Source: Chrysomallon squamiferum (Eukaryota > Mollusca > Gastropoda > Neomphalida > Peltospiridae). From it: a DNA stretch of 20,000 nt. Shown one piece after another: positions 9,006 through 19,207 of the stretch. The stretch covers positions 2,592,001 to 2,612,000 of the forward strand of contig CM022667.1 in NCBI GenBank assembly GCA_012295275.1. Reading direction: 5' to 3'. Below the pieces are notes generated by a model. The model searched no databases, was not told where the DNA came from, and was given only the letters and a program-made list of their open reading frames with translations. Each line of letters opens with the position of its first letter. The stretch's first letter is position 1. The position numbers and the translations under genes were made by a program.

Positions 9006-11585
9006 TCAATCTTCATCCGAGTCTATCTGGAACCTCCGTCTGTCAAACTGAAATATAAATAAGTAAACTGATATAACCTGGCACATATAATAGCAACATA
9101 TACCCCCAATACAGAATGCATGCACACACACATACATCTGCAAACATCCCTCACACTACTGAAACACCCAAAATGTGTACACACAACCATACAACCACAC
9201 ACCCCACCAACTACCCTCACACACGTACACGCACTCCATCTTCGACAAACTTCTGTTTCTTGTTATTTTAAATTATTTAATGTTTTTACCTTGACAGTAG
9301 TTTTCTTCTGTGTCTGTTCACTGACACGAGACAACAAACTAATCAGCTGTTCTTCTGTTAACTAATCCAAAATAGACAACTAATCACGATTAGTTTCGGC
9401 TAATCACAAACACCTTCAATTAGTAGTCTGTGTGAAATAATTTTACAAATGCATCATAGCACATTACTTCTAAAGCATAATAGTATGATGTTTATGATTT
9501 TATCAAATATAATATTTCAAATTTATCAAGGATATTTTAAAATGCTTCACATACTATCAAGCAAACTGTGGCAGATTTATAAAATATTATGTTCCATATT
9601 TATCAAGTCTGTTATATATTTATAAACTATAATGTTACACATTTATAAACTATAATGATACATATTTATAAAGATATAATGTTACATATTTATCAAGTAT
9701 AACATTACACAGTTATAAAGCCACTGATGTTTTATATATTATTATTATTATTATTATTTTTTTTTTTTTTTTTTTTTTAATTTAGATCTGACATGATATA
9801 TAACTATTTTAACACATCAATTTTGTTCCTTCATGTTATTAATTAATTATATAACTAAGCAGAAACTATGCACAAAACAATTGTTACTGAATCTTCTTAC
9901 CTTTTGCTGTATTTGACCCGTCCTGGCCATCTGAACAAGCATATTCTCCACCATTTGTGCTTTATCAGCCTTAGCTACAGCAATAGTGTTTACTGTAAAA
10001 CATAGAGACACACAAACTCTGTAAACACAAACAAGTACAAGAAGCAGTTATTCCAAGACTAACTTATATTAACATTTTATAATCTTGGAAAACAAGAAAA
10101 TAAATAAATTACAGACATATAATTTGTCAATGTTTAATTTATAAGATGTTGTATAAAATTGCTTTTTTTTTTAACTGCAACATGCCAGACTGAGTAACTA
10201 CATCAAATGCTGATGCCTATGACTGTGAGAAAGTTTAATTAAAAGTTTGAGATACATTTACACCAATGCTTAACTTACATCAGTATTTTTAATACAAGGA
10301 CAGGGTTTAGTTATAAGATGATGTACTAAAATGCCTTTTCTACATAAAATATCCTTGGATGCCAACAGAATTTTTTTCAGTTTATAAAAAAATTAACTAA
10401 GATATCTTAGTATATCTAGCAGTTAGAAACAAATTACAGTCTAAACATATTTTCTTACAGACAACAAAGCAACAGATAAATAAAATTCCTGGGAGCTGTA
10501 GAAAAATATGTTTTTGATGAGATGAGTAACTTACAGCGAGCTCTGGCTGATTGATCTAATACTTGACTGAGAATCGAGTTTTTCATCTCATCTGCTTGTC
10601 TCTGTTTTTGTTCTGCCTCATCCTGTGATGCTCCTCTTCCCTACAAAATAAAACATTTACATTTTCAAAAGGGCAAAAAATAATATATATATATATAATA
10701 AATAATAATAATAATAAAATGTAAAAAAAAAAAATAAAGAAAAAAAAAAGAAAGAATTAAAAACAGTTTAGATTTTGAAGATAAAAATCTCAGAAATATT
10801 AAATGAAAATTTTATTTTTATTAATAAATTTTATAAAGGATATTTTAATACATTAATACCTGTCAGTGTCAGTTTGTGACAACAGAAAGAATATTTATCT
10901 ACAATAGTATAATATATGTTATTATTATACACAATGTATATGGGTATCTGTGTATTAATGTTCTCACAAATAAAGTATGCTGTACAATTTAAGATACTAG
11001 ATGGGACTGTCAAACTAAACAGTGGTGCTGAATAGTATGATGTGGTTTGTATGTTGTATGTGTGCCTGTATGTGTGTGTGTGTCTGTTTGGGTGTCTTTG
11101 TGTGTGTTTATTAATATTCCCACAAACAAGAAAGCATATCATATGAACACTGAAACACAAATAAATGGGATTGGCAAACGTAAGAGTGTTTCTATCATGC
11201 ATGGTTATGTTTCATTATGCATCACCAAAACAGATCGGTTAGTGCATTTTTTGTCAGATCAAAACATTTACTTTCATTTTAAATTAACTGTGAATTAAGT
11301 ATACTGGTTGTAGAAAATATGCCGGGTTTTTTTTTCACACTCCTTTCAAAGAAAATGCAGCATCGGAATAAAATCCGTAACGAAAATACATTAACTGATA
11401 CATTTAGTGTTACCTGATAAGATGTTTACAGCAAAAGCAATAATAAAAAATACAGATATTATGATTGTTTAAGTCTAGGATCACTAGATTTTTGCTCAAA
11501 TAAATACATTCATTATTACCCCATACTGATTCTGAAGCTCTGCCATACGACGAGCTCTTATAGCCTCCAATTCGTCGTCAGCCAT
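9006..11585 (-). CDS. PDCD5: PDCD5, programmed cell death protein 5 (five exons, 125 aa)
   Basis: Minus-strand exons: 11585-11520, 10640-10535, 9992-9901, 9361-9290, 9047-9006. They encode 22, 35, 31 (first codon split), 24 and 13 residues, giving 125, the same length as human PDCD5. The start is MADDELEAIRARRMAELQ. Exon 2 contains MKNSILSQVLDQSARAR, exon 3 KADKAQMVENMLVQMAR, exon 4 VSEQTQKKTTVK, and the end is acidic (DSDED). These are hallmark PDCD5 segments: a helical DNA/protein-binding fold with basic and acidic tails. The family promotes apoptosis, binds Tip60 and the CCT chaperonin, and moves between cytoplasm and nucleus. Exon 4 must begin after GGATTAG (9363-9362); the nearby AACAG seven bases on would shift the frame. 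Introns are 879, 542, 539 and 242 bp. Start context is AAAATGG. The gene looks intact. Confidence 0.96.
9136..9230. repeat. CA/ACACCC-rich tract in PDCD5 intron 4
   Basis: Imperfect CA-rich stretch inside the 242-bp last intron. It creates spurious reading frames on both strands. Confidence 0.6.
9738..9780. repeat. (ATT)n and poly-T tract in PDCD5 intron 3
   Basis: Five ATT units followed by more than 20 T. On the transcribed minus strand this is an A-rich tract, far from splice sites. Preceded at about 9590-9720 by imperfect repeats of ATGTTACATATTTATAAA type. Confidence 0.8.
10681..10755. repeat. (TA)n, (AAT)n and A-rich tract in PDCD5 intron 1
   Basis: Simple-sequence run just 5' (in transcript sense) of exon 2. 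On the minus strand it reads as T-rich and could add to the polypyrimidine tract. Confidence 0.8.
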
Positions 11586-12867
11586 TTTGCTTTTAGTATT
11601 TTCGTCCTTTCATTAGAGAGATTCACAGACGTATTAATGTCAAGGGCGAACTGACACGATGTAAATAGACTTTTTCTTTTCTTTTCCTTTCTTTTTAAAA
11701 ATAAAATCTCAGCCTACATGTATACCCGTACTGGTAAGGGTATCTGATGCATGAAATGAGGCACAGATCCTTTTTACCTTTTAATATTTTATTATTTAAA
11801 TGGCCATGTTTATTGTTATGATTTGTCGACCATGAACATAATCAAAGTTAAATTATTAGTTTTGTCATAATAATTATGTTGGCGCAGCGTGCGATAAATA
11901 AATCATAAATACGATATTTATTCATTTATCTACGTTTAACTCTAAACATAAACAAATTCTAGACTTTTTCAAAGTACTAATTTTAAACTGTAAAACGGAA
12001 TCACCTCTGTATCTAAATAAACCCGCTTTGAACTCTTTCCCTTTCATGCGAATGCCGGGTTTTCCCGTTCCAGCCACAGCTTTGACGACTGGTATGTATT
12101 AAATGTCTGAAAAATGCAAAAGTCTAAGAAATCCCGAATTAACTAAACTTTAAGTAAACTTTACCGAAAGATTAAACTTTAATGCACATGACTTTAGGAT
12201 AACAATCTAAGAACAATATACAGACACAAAAACAATGTTAACAAATGCCATAGTATATTTAAAGACAAATGTACGGTAGAAAAATGTAGGGTAGGTTGTG
12301 TGATAAATTTGTAAAGTTATGATCACTATGGGTACACTGGTAAAATGTGCTCTTACCTTGATGGAAAATGAGTTGAGAGGGGGGTTGCCATGACCGTATA
12401 ATGCAATTCAAAATAATTCAATAGTACCTAGTTTAATGTGGGAAATGGCTGTAAGATTTCATTTTGTGAGGGTCAATTGTATTTATATTCACTCGCGCGC
12501 TCACACACACGCGCACACGCACACACACATGATGAATGGTGATGAAACCAACAGAAAAGTAAAATACCTGAGTCAGAAATATTTGCCGGAAAAGCGTTCA
12601 TTAGAATATCGTATACTAACAGAATGATTATAGCTTATGACAAAAAAGAATAATAAATAACAAAAATAAAAATCTAAGTCTGATTATCTTTATTTTATTT
12701 TAGAGGTCTGTTTATTGTTTTTCTTCCATTCTTTTTCTTTCTTTTTTTTCTTTTATATATATATATATTTTTTTTTTTTCTTAATTTCTTAATATATTTT
12801 TAATATTTTTCTTCTGTCAATTGTCGGGTATCTTGGCGTCATCTTCGGTTAAGAATTATTCAGTTGT
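11586..12867. other. PDCD5 promoter region and spacer to the macin gene
   Basis: No TATA box was seen close to the PDCD5 start. A locally GC-richer patch lies at about 12022-12095. It contains GGGTTTTCCC (12057-12066), which fits the Dorsal/NF-kB pattern GGGWWWWCCM. On minus, a stop-free stretch there reads GKPGIRMKGKEFKAGLFRYR and ends at a possible donor. On plus, an ATG at 12047 runs into a GTATGT donor. Neither is recognised. A CA-rich run lies at 12493-12530. The macin 3' end lies in AT-rich sequence at about 12690-12860 with several minus-strand AATAAA hexamers. Confidence 0.4.
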
Positions 12868-13185
12868 TTAGAATCCACACCAGAAAGGCTTGCTTCCGAT
12901 CCGTGTTCCGTAGCACTGGCACTGGTAAGGTCTCCTTGCAATAGGACAGTTTGATTTTGACAGACGACATGTACCACTTCGGTAACCTTTGCATCGGCAA
13001 CGCTGAGGGCATGACTGCCAGAGCCAGCCTGTTCCGCCTCTACTCCAACCGGAACATCTACTCCATGCGGTCCAACACTCGCTGACAAATCGAGGGCTTT
13101 CGTTAGACTTCGCCACGGACACGTCTGCCAGCAAAACCAAAACGAGGATCCCCACTAGAATACTAACATTGGGCAGGGACGCCAT
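12868..13185 (-). CDS. Macin-family antimicrobial peptide precursor (105 aa)
   Basis: Start ATG at 13185-13183: MASLPNVSILV opens a hydrophobic signal peptide ending about ADVSVA, residue 25. The mature part is about 80 residues with ten cysteines. It opens ECWTAWSRCSGWSRGGTG, followed by LW.SC, GTCRLSK..CP and YQCQCY. This order is diagnostic of macins (theromacin, hydramacin, mytimacin). The tail continues past the usual core and adds a tenth cysteine near the end (FWCGF), as in ten-cysteine members. Macins are secreted, permeabilise or aggregate bacteria, and in leech and Hydra also act in the nervous system. An upstream in-frame ATG (13233) is rejected as start: it lies within the polypyrimidine tract of a splice acceptor (AG at 13210-13209). 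Exon 2 therefore begins at 13208, with the coding part in one exon. Confidence 0.93.
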   Translation of the reverse strand: MASLPNVSILVGILVLVLLADVSVAKSNESPRFVSECWTAWSRCSGWSRGGTGWLWQSCPQRCRCKGYRSGTCRLSKSNCPIARRPYQCQCYGTRIGSKPFWCGF

Positions 13186-13261
13186 TGTTATCCAACTGTT
13201 ACTAAGATCTAAAAATAAAATAAAACAAAACAAAATAATTAGATTAACTATAAAAAAAAAA

Positions 13262-13352
13262 TAATAATAATTGTAGAAATAATGATGATGATGATGATGG
13301 TAATACTAATAATAAATAAACAAATACATTTTTTTTTTTTTTTTTTTTTTAA
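13262..13352. repeat. (ATG)n and poly-T tracts in the macin 5'-UTR intron
   Basis: Short ATG trinucleotide run near 13280-13299 and about 22 T near 13329-13350. Confidence 0.8.
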
Positions 13353-13435
13353 AAATGAAACAAAATCAGATATCTTATGATATAATTATACTGTGTACTT
13401 TGGAAAGTTTTGGTCTGTACTCATAAGATATAGAA

Positions 13436-13719
13436 CTGTAGTTCTCAACCTTATGTGGGGCCATATCCCACCTCAGTCCCTATGAGATTTTGATGCAATG
13501 TTCTGCAAACATTTAGAACATGTTCAGTTGTCATAAGGTCGTAACAATGGATATATTTCAAAAAAGAAAACAAATTTTACTTAATAATTTTTCTTATTCT
13601 GTGTGGCAGGATTTCTTGACCATCTAAAACTAACGGATTCATAAAAAAAAAAATCTTAATACTCGCTATATACTGAAATTACACCAGTGTGGGGTGTAGG
13701 TCCCATGTTGGCAGTCCTG
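13436..13719. mobile_element. Probable non-autonomous hAT-type MITE, 284 bp, in the macin intron
   Basis: The left end reads CTGTAGTTCTCAACCTTATG and the right end, reverse-complemented, CAGGACTGCCAACATGGG. These are weakly matching inverted termini of the hAT (C/T)A/TG..TTCTCAACC style. The element is bracketed by ATATAGAA (13428-13435) and CTATAGAA (13720-13727), an 8-bp direct repeat with one mismatch, as expected for a hAT target duplication. It has no transposase coding. It could be chance because the terminal inverted repeats are degenerate. Confidence 0.45.
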
Positions 13720-13739
13720 CTATAGAAATAATAGAAGCA

Positions 13740-13838
13740 GATGACTTACCTGTAACTTACGTAGGTATTATAGATGACTTACCTGTAACTTTCGTAGGTA
13801 TTGTAGATGATTTATCTGTGATTGACATCGTGTTTTTA
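13740..13838 (-). repeat. 33-bp tandem repeat, three copies, each at a splice donor position of the macin leader
   Basis: Copies at 13740-13772, 13773-13805 (31 of 33 identical) and a degenerate 13806-13838. On the minus strand the first two each contain a consensus donor CAG|GTAAGT. The exon would end at 13750 or 13783. The third copy has CAGATAAAT, so its donor GT is lost. The acceptor is at 13210-13209. The non-coding first exon would thus be either about 28 or about 60 bases with identical coding output. Confidence 0.65.
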
Positions 13839-13840
13839 TA
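13833..13840 (-). promoter_or_regulatory. TATA box of the macin gene
   Basis: TATAAAAA on minus, placed about 23-30 bases before the presumed transcription start in the degenerate third 33-bp repeat copy. A GATA-type site (GATAA on plus, 13877-13881) lies about 40 bases further upstream. GATA factors are known regulators of some invertebrate immune genes; a role here is only an inference. Confidence 0.5.
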
Positions 13841-14004
13841 GACAGAATGTGTAATTCTTTCACCTTCGTAGTTTTTGATAAAATCAGATTTCGTGTGATG
13901 CTCTCAGTGAGTAGGTGTGTTTGTCACCTTTGTTATGCGGATCAATAAGAAGTAACGTGTTGGATTTCAACTGGGGGTATCTGGTAAACTGATGTTATCT
14001 GTCC

Positions 14005-14110
<106 letters not shown>

Positions 14111-15500
14111 AGAGAGAGAGATAGATACACAAACAGATAAAAACGTAGACATACACACACTATGTACACAAGGCAGCAAGAATCCATATTTCAGGTTTAG
14201 TTTAGAAACACTCACGCTGTTGCTTTCGTAACATTGTTTCCTAATAAAATATTCATATATTCTTTCATTCTCTCTGTTCGAATAAGTATGTAATAAAAAA
14301 TTACTTTGAATAAGTTGAAATTGTGTAATGTACATGACTGTGTATGTATTCTGCGGTTCAGTGTATCATGAAATATGATCGGTTGTGAAAAAGAAAAATG
14401 AAATGTGAATAAAACAGCGAATGAAATGCGCTTTTAAAAACATGTAATCTTGAAAATGTAATATTACAGGCACACACGCACACAGAGACACACACACAAT
14501 CCTTGTTTCGCCGTTCGTTACGGGTGTTAACCGTAACTCAACCAATTCGATCATCGCTAAAGGTCACAAACAACATAATGTTTCTATTGCCAGGATGCAC
14601 ACTCTATTAAAAACAGGATTTGTCACAGACATTTTGTTCAAACTGACAACATATTTCGAGTAACAGATGGTAACAGTCACAAATGGGTTATTCAAAGCAC
14701 CTTAGCAGCTTTACTAAAACAGCGTGGTAAAAAAAAAAAAAAAAAAAAAAAAAACAATAAATAAATAATAATAAAAAATAAAAAAATAAAAAAAAAAATA
14801 AAAAAAATGAAAAAACAACAAAAAGCAAAAATAAGCAAAAAAACAACAAAAAAAAAAATAAAAACCAAAAAAATAAGCAAGCAAAAAGAAAAAAAAAGAG
14901 AAAAAGGAACAGATAATAACATTAAATTTTATATGTATGTAAAATCTATCTATCTATCTATCTATATCTTATCTATATATATATATAAAATATATATACA
15001 CATATTCATATATATATATAGTAGATAGATGAAGTACTCATGTGGATACATACAAATATGCATATACAGCTCAAATGAACAGAAGATACATATATATATA
15101 AATATATATATTTTGTATCTTTATATACATAAACACCTATATACATACAGATAAACCATCAGAATAAATAGAGTGCATATAATAATAAACGAAACTTACG
15201 TTTAGAAAATATTATCGTGAATCGAGCGTTATATTTGTCTATTTTTTCTCTTACTAATTATTTAAATGTATTCAGTGTTTATTATTTCATTGCAATTAAT
15301 TTGTTTGAATATTTTATTATCACAGTTATTTAATATTTTACGAGGTGGAACATGGGGACTAGAAACAACAGCCAAAAGTCATGAAGTGTTTTTTCTATAA
15401 GGGGAAGTAATTCTGGATATGATACTTCCTTTGACCTGAAAGTTAAAAGTAACAGACAACGAAATTTTGTTGTGAAATTCAGCAATCTGTTACATGCTGT
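14111..15500. other. Spacer between the divergent macin and NUDT19-type genes
   Basis: No gene supported. Contains a poly-A run and A-rich stretch (14729-14910), (TATC)n at about 14944-14976, and TA-rich blocks to about 15130. The unique stretch 14480-14728, ending directly in about 25 A, resembles the end of a retroposed element. No tRNA-like promoter boxes or clear target duplication were seen. Confidence 0.5.
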
Positions 15501-15528
15501 TGATATAATATTTATTAACTGCATATTT

Positions 15529-15540
15529 TGAGATGGCGGC
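15529..15540 (+). promoter_or_regulatory. TISU/YY1-like start-site element of the NUDT19-type gene
   Basis: The start codon lies in GAGATGGCGGC, continuing CCATTTTG. ATGGCGGC is the core of the TISU element (SAASATGGCGGC), which in vertebrates directs both transcription and initiation on very short leaders and overlaps YY1 sites. Positions -4 and -3 deviate from the consensus. Confidence 0.4.
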
Positions 15541-16511
15541 CATTTTGAAGAACTGGAGAGAGGCTGCTACTCTAATTCTAGTGACAAGGAAATCGACTAC
15601 AGATTTTAGACGCGCATCATTTCCCCAGTCGATAGCCAAAACAAGAGGAGATAACTTCGATATTCTTATGTTAAAACGGAGTAGCGAGAGTACTTTCATG
15701 CCAAATGCTTACGTGTTTCCAGGAGGAGTTGCTGATGATGCCGATTTTTCCGCGGAATGGCTCGATGTGTTCCATGCCGTCGGAAAAGAAATGACGTCTG
15801 TTTTATTCGAGTTTGTTACAAAAAGACCAACATACCCGATGTTCAGTCGCATACGAGATCCAATGTTTTCAAGCATACCTTCCGAAATCGCAATGCGAAT
15901 TTGCGCCATCAGAGAAACATTTGAAGAATCGGGTGTTTTATTAGTTAGACCTGTATCAGAAATGAAAAAGCTGCCCCCCACGTTTGGAACTCAAAGAGCT
16001 GAGTGGGGATCGGTGTGCAGTGATACGGACGTCATAGACAAATGGCGTCATCGTATTGACAAAGATGCTAGTAAGTTTTTGACTATGTGCAAAGAATTAA
16101 GTGTCGTTCCAGACGTTTGGTCGTTGTTCGATTGGTCCAACTGGTTGACTCCCGTTAGGCTGCTTTCCAAACGATTCGACACAGCATTTTTCACTTGTTG
16201 TATTCCAGAAAGAATAGCTGTAGCAGAAGATAAAGGAGAAACAGTGCACGCGCAGGTAACCCACACGTAGTTTAGCTAAACACGCACTGGATTAACACAC
16301 GCACATGCATACTTACGCACATATGAGCACACTGAAAAAGGAAAATAGACATTTATCTACCACTATTATTATAATCCATAAATATTACTGACTAAAAAAA
16401 ACTTTTTTTTTTTTTTTTACCAATGTTAAAGTTGGCCTACAAATTCAAACTATTTTGAAACGGATTTATTTTACATAATAAAGATACATCAGTGGTTTCC
16501 ATAATTTATTT

Positions 16512-16566
<55 letters not shown>

Positions 16567-17671
16567 TTTATTTTTAACATCTATTTTAACATCTGTTATT
16601 ATTTAAAGTTGCTTTAGACAGATATCTCTGCCACATGTTCGTGTTGTTCCTTCATTCGTTCATCAATTCACTCATTCACGTAACTCTTTAATTTCTTGGT
16701 ATTTCGTTAGTGGATCACCCCGCTGCAAATTCTGCACGAATATGAAAACAGCGCAGCTCAGCTTGCCCCTCCACAGCTTTACACATTGTTCGTCCTTTCC
16801 AATTTCGCTAATGTCGACGACCTTCGTGACGTTGTATTTCGCGGGTTGCCATGGCATTCGAAAAGATGGCTTCCAGTAAAAGCAGTTTGCGATGACGGCT
16901 TTCTGATGTTGATGCCCGGTAACTAAACTATGTTTATATTATGTTATATTAATGGCGAATAATCATTATTTGTTTTTAATTTTAATTTAATTATAATTTA
17001 AATTTAAATTTAATTTTAATTTTAATTTTAATTTTAATTTTAATTTTAATTTTAATTTTAATTTTAATTTACTACTACTACCAGCAATGTTGTTGCTACT
17101 ACTACTACTGCTGCTGCTGCTACTAGTATTACTATTGCTACTACCACTACTACCAGTGTTGGTGCTGGTACTAATTTTGCTGCTGTTTATATTACTACAA
17201 CTTTAATTATCTTTTTTTGTTTTTGTGTTTTTCCTTTTTTCCCCCCTTAAATCTCTTACTCTATTCTGTCTCTATGTCTCTCTCTTTTCTCTCTGTACTC
17301 TTTCTCACCCGGAACTCATTTGATCAGTAGTCATGCATGTAGGCAAAACAGGTGCATAATTTTGCTTACTTAGAACTCGTCAAAAAAACAACAACAACAA
17401 CAACAATGTTCTCTTATTTAATACAGGTGATGATCTCTACCCTGAAAACGTTGATGTGGAAGGAGTTGGAAGTAAAACACTGACACTTCCCGGAACAATA
17501 GAGGACCAGAGAGAGAAAACCAACAACCACAACAGAGCAGAAATCCGCGTTGACTTGCAGAAAGGAGCTAAATACCATTTACTCTGTAACCTGGAGTACG
17601 GAGATCGACGTCTGCTTCCATTAAAACTGACAGACGTTTCAAAAACACAGACCACGGGTTCAAAGCTTTAA
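15533..17671 (+). CDS. NUDT19: NUDT19-type peroxisomal Nudix hydrolase / CoA diphosphatase (three exons, 391 aa)
   Basis: Exons: 15533-16255 (phase 0), 16711-16918 (phase 1), 17427-17671. The 391 residues are near NUDT19 length (about 357-375 in mammals). Exon 1 carries the split Nudix box typical of this family: NAYVFPGGV at 58-66, an insertion of roughly 50 residues, then RICAIRETFEESGVLL at 122-137 with the metal-binding RE..EE. DW..W.TP follows at 200-207. Exon 2 begins WITP and holds LAPPQLYTL. The protein ends TTGSKL; SKL is the canonical PTS1, so import into peroxisomes is expected. NUDT19 hydrolyses CoA and acyl-CoAs to phosphopantetheine products and 3',5'-ADP. ATTAAA at 17750-17755 is a candidate poly(A) signal. 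It is divergently oriented to macin. All three junctions fit GT-AG and keep the frame. Confidence 0.93.
16517..16567. repeat. (ATT)n microsatellite in NUDT19 intron 1
   Basis: About 15 perfect trinucleotide units. A poly-T tract lies nearby at about 16403-16420. Confidence 0.98.
16973..17070. repeat. (ATTTTA)n hexanucleotide repeat in NUDT19 intron 2
   Basis: Starts imperfect, with mixed AATTTA units, and becomes a regular six-base repeat from about 17010 to 17070. Confidence 0.95.
17071..17192. repeat. Imperfect (CTA/CTG)n trinucleotide repeat in NUDT19 intron 2
   Basis: Alternates ACT, GCT and ACC triplets with interruptions. Directly abuts the hexanucleotide array, and is followed by a CT-rich stretch to about 17300 and a short (CAA)n at about 17387-17406. 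Confidence 0.85.
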
Positions 17672-18499
17672 AAATGGCTACAGTGAAGTCCTTTTTGTAA
17701 AATGTACGAACACGATGATGCCAGTGATTTTCTTTGTATACTAATTTGAATTAAATGATAGTCATAAAATTATAGGCAAAGTATTGCCAAGAATGAATGC
17801 AAAAATACAAATTATAAAATTCAAATGTAAGTAAATGTATCGTACAGAGATAGTAATGTGAATAACAACAACAACATACTGACGTTATCCTTTGTGACGT
17901 CAGACTGTTGTAGTCGTTGACTTTCATACATGTAAGTGTGTGTGTGTGTATGTGTGTCTTTGTGTTTGTGTGCATGGGTGTATTTGTATATCTAATACAA
18001 AAATTACAGAACTTTGGTTTATCGTCTTATGTAATTGACATAATAAATTGTTCTTCAAAACAGGTTTACACAATACTCACTTATCATTGTTATTTGTTTG
18101 ACATTATAAGATTTGTTAAAAAAAAAAAAAATAAAATAAATACTAAAAATAATATAAAATTTTTTTTTTTTTAAAAATCCAGTTTACTTACATATACGAA
18201 TTATTTCAATAAAACATAATTTTTGTTGTTCACTATTTTTGTTGTTTTGATGTTTGTTGAACAATGCCTCTTAAAAAGACTGATTATCTGTAAGTGAAGT
18301 CCATGGTACCGATGAATATTGTTGGTCTATAACAGTCGTAAGAACTACTACCCTCTAATAATAATCTCTAGTACTGAGATTTATGCAAATACATATTCTA
18401 TTCATCTAACTTAGAGACTGGCGTCCATAAAGACACAATCTATTATTTAGATATATTTACAGAGAAGAAACCCGATGTTGCGACTCGCATGTTACGGAC
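17672..18499. other. 3' flank of NUDT19, non-coding
   Basis: AT-rich with a (TG)n-like tract at about 17935-17975 and A/T runs near 18118-18172. AATAAA also occurs at 18042-18047. No second Nudix exon 1 is present here in any frame that could be read. Confidence 0.5.
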
Positions 18500-18524
18500 A
18501 ATAATAATAATAATAATAATAATA

Positions 18525-18573
<49 letters not shown>

Positions 18574-18634
18574 CGATGATGATGATGATGATGATGATAA
18601 TAATAATAGTAATAATAAATAAATAAATAGATAA
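18500..18634. repeat. Compound (AAT)n-(GAT)n-(AAT)n microsatellite
   Basis: AAT units to about 18525, then about 24 ATG/GAT units with a single C interruption near 18573, then AAT and AAAT units. Confidence 0.97.
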
Positions 18635-18673
18635 ATTTTTAAAAAAATCATGAAGAATTCGTAGCCTTTGATA

Positions 18674-18778
18674 ATCAAGCTTCAGAGAATACTGTGGAAG
18701 GACAAATCACTAAAGAAGATAGCAGTATATCAGACAAGCGTTTTGCCAGCCTGTACTGAACATCTGTTAGGCCATTAA
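18674..18778 (+). mobile_element. Possible relic of a non-LTR retrotransposon reverse transcriptase
   Basis: A 34-codon frame contains LQRILWKDKSLKK, then AVYQTSVLP. This resembles the segment after the RT catalytic core in many invertebrate LINEs, where LWKDK..S...K is followed by VL..LLYGCE. The match is short and from memory, and the downstream YGCE motif is not present. It could be chance. Confidence 0.25.
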
Positions 18779-19207
18779 AAATAAATGACAACTTTGCTGA
18801 CCAGAACTAACTGTTCAGCTGAGGAAAATATCCATTTATTTATTACACTGGACGTCATTAAGATGATAAAAAATATTTATTCATTCATTCAGTTTTTTTT
18901 TTTTAATGGAAATGACATTGCTGATATTGTTTGCAAAGTTACGCCCGAAAACGTTTATTCGAAACATTTGAAATAACGCCCGCCTGTCACTTATAATAAA
19001 ACGGGTACCTCACTTAGCAAAAACAGTCAGAACAACAAAACACGGTTTTTATTTCATTTTCTGTAGACTTTTCTAAAGATACGTCAATAGTCACATGACT
19101 GAATCCAGCGAATCAGCGATCGTACTGTACACATATTAAATTAGACAGTTTTTAATTTTTTTTTAATTTTTTTTTTATAAATATTAATGTTAATTTATTT
19201 ATTTTAG

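Noticed and set aside
8718-9062. Plus-strand open frame of 114 codons, lysine-rich
   Set aside because: It overlaps the last PDCD5 exon and 3' UTR on the opposite strand, and its end is the antisense of the conserved FDRRRF..DSDED tail. The composition is that of AT-rich non-coding DNA.
12849-13088. Minus-strand 79-codon frame overlapping macin
   Set aside because: Alternate frame of the macin exon; no signal peptide or recognisable motif.
13185-13233. Upstream in-frame ATG of the macin frame as start
   Set aside because: It falls in the polypyrimidine/acceptor region of an intron, and using it would place a second hydrophobic stretch ahead of an already complete signal peptide.
14692-14922. 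Minus-strand frame rich in Phe/Ile resembling a membrane protein
   Set aside because: Product of the A-rich tract read in reverse; no real composition or motif.
18457-18678. Minus-strand frame with a long poly-serine run
   Set aside because: Translation of the (GAT)n microsatellite, with no other domain.
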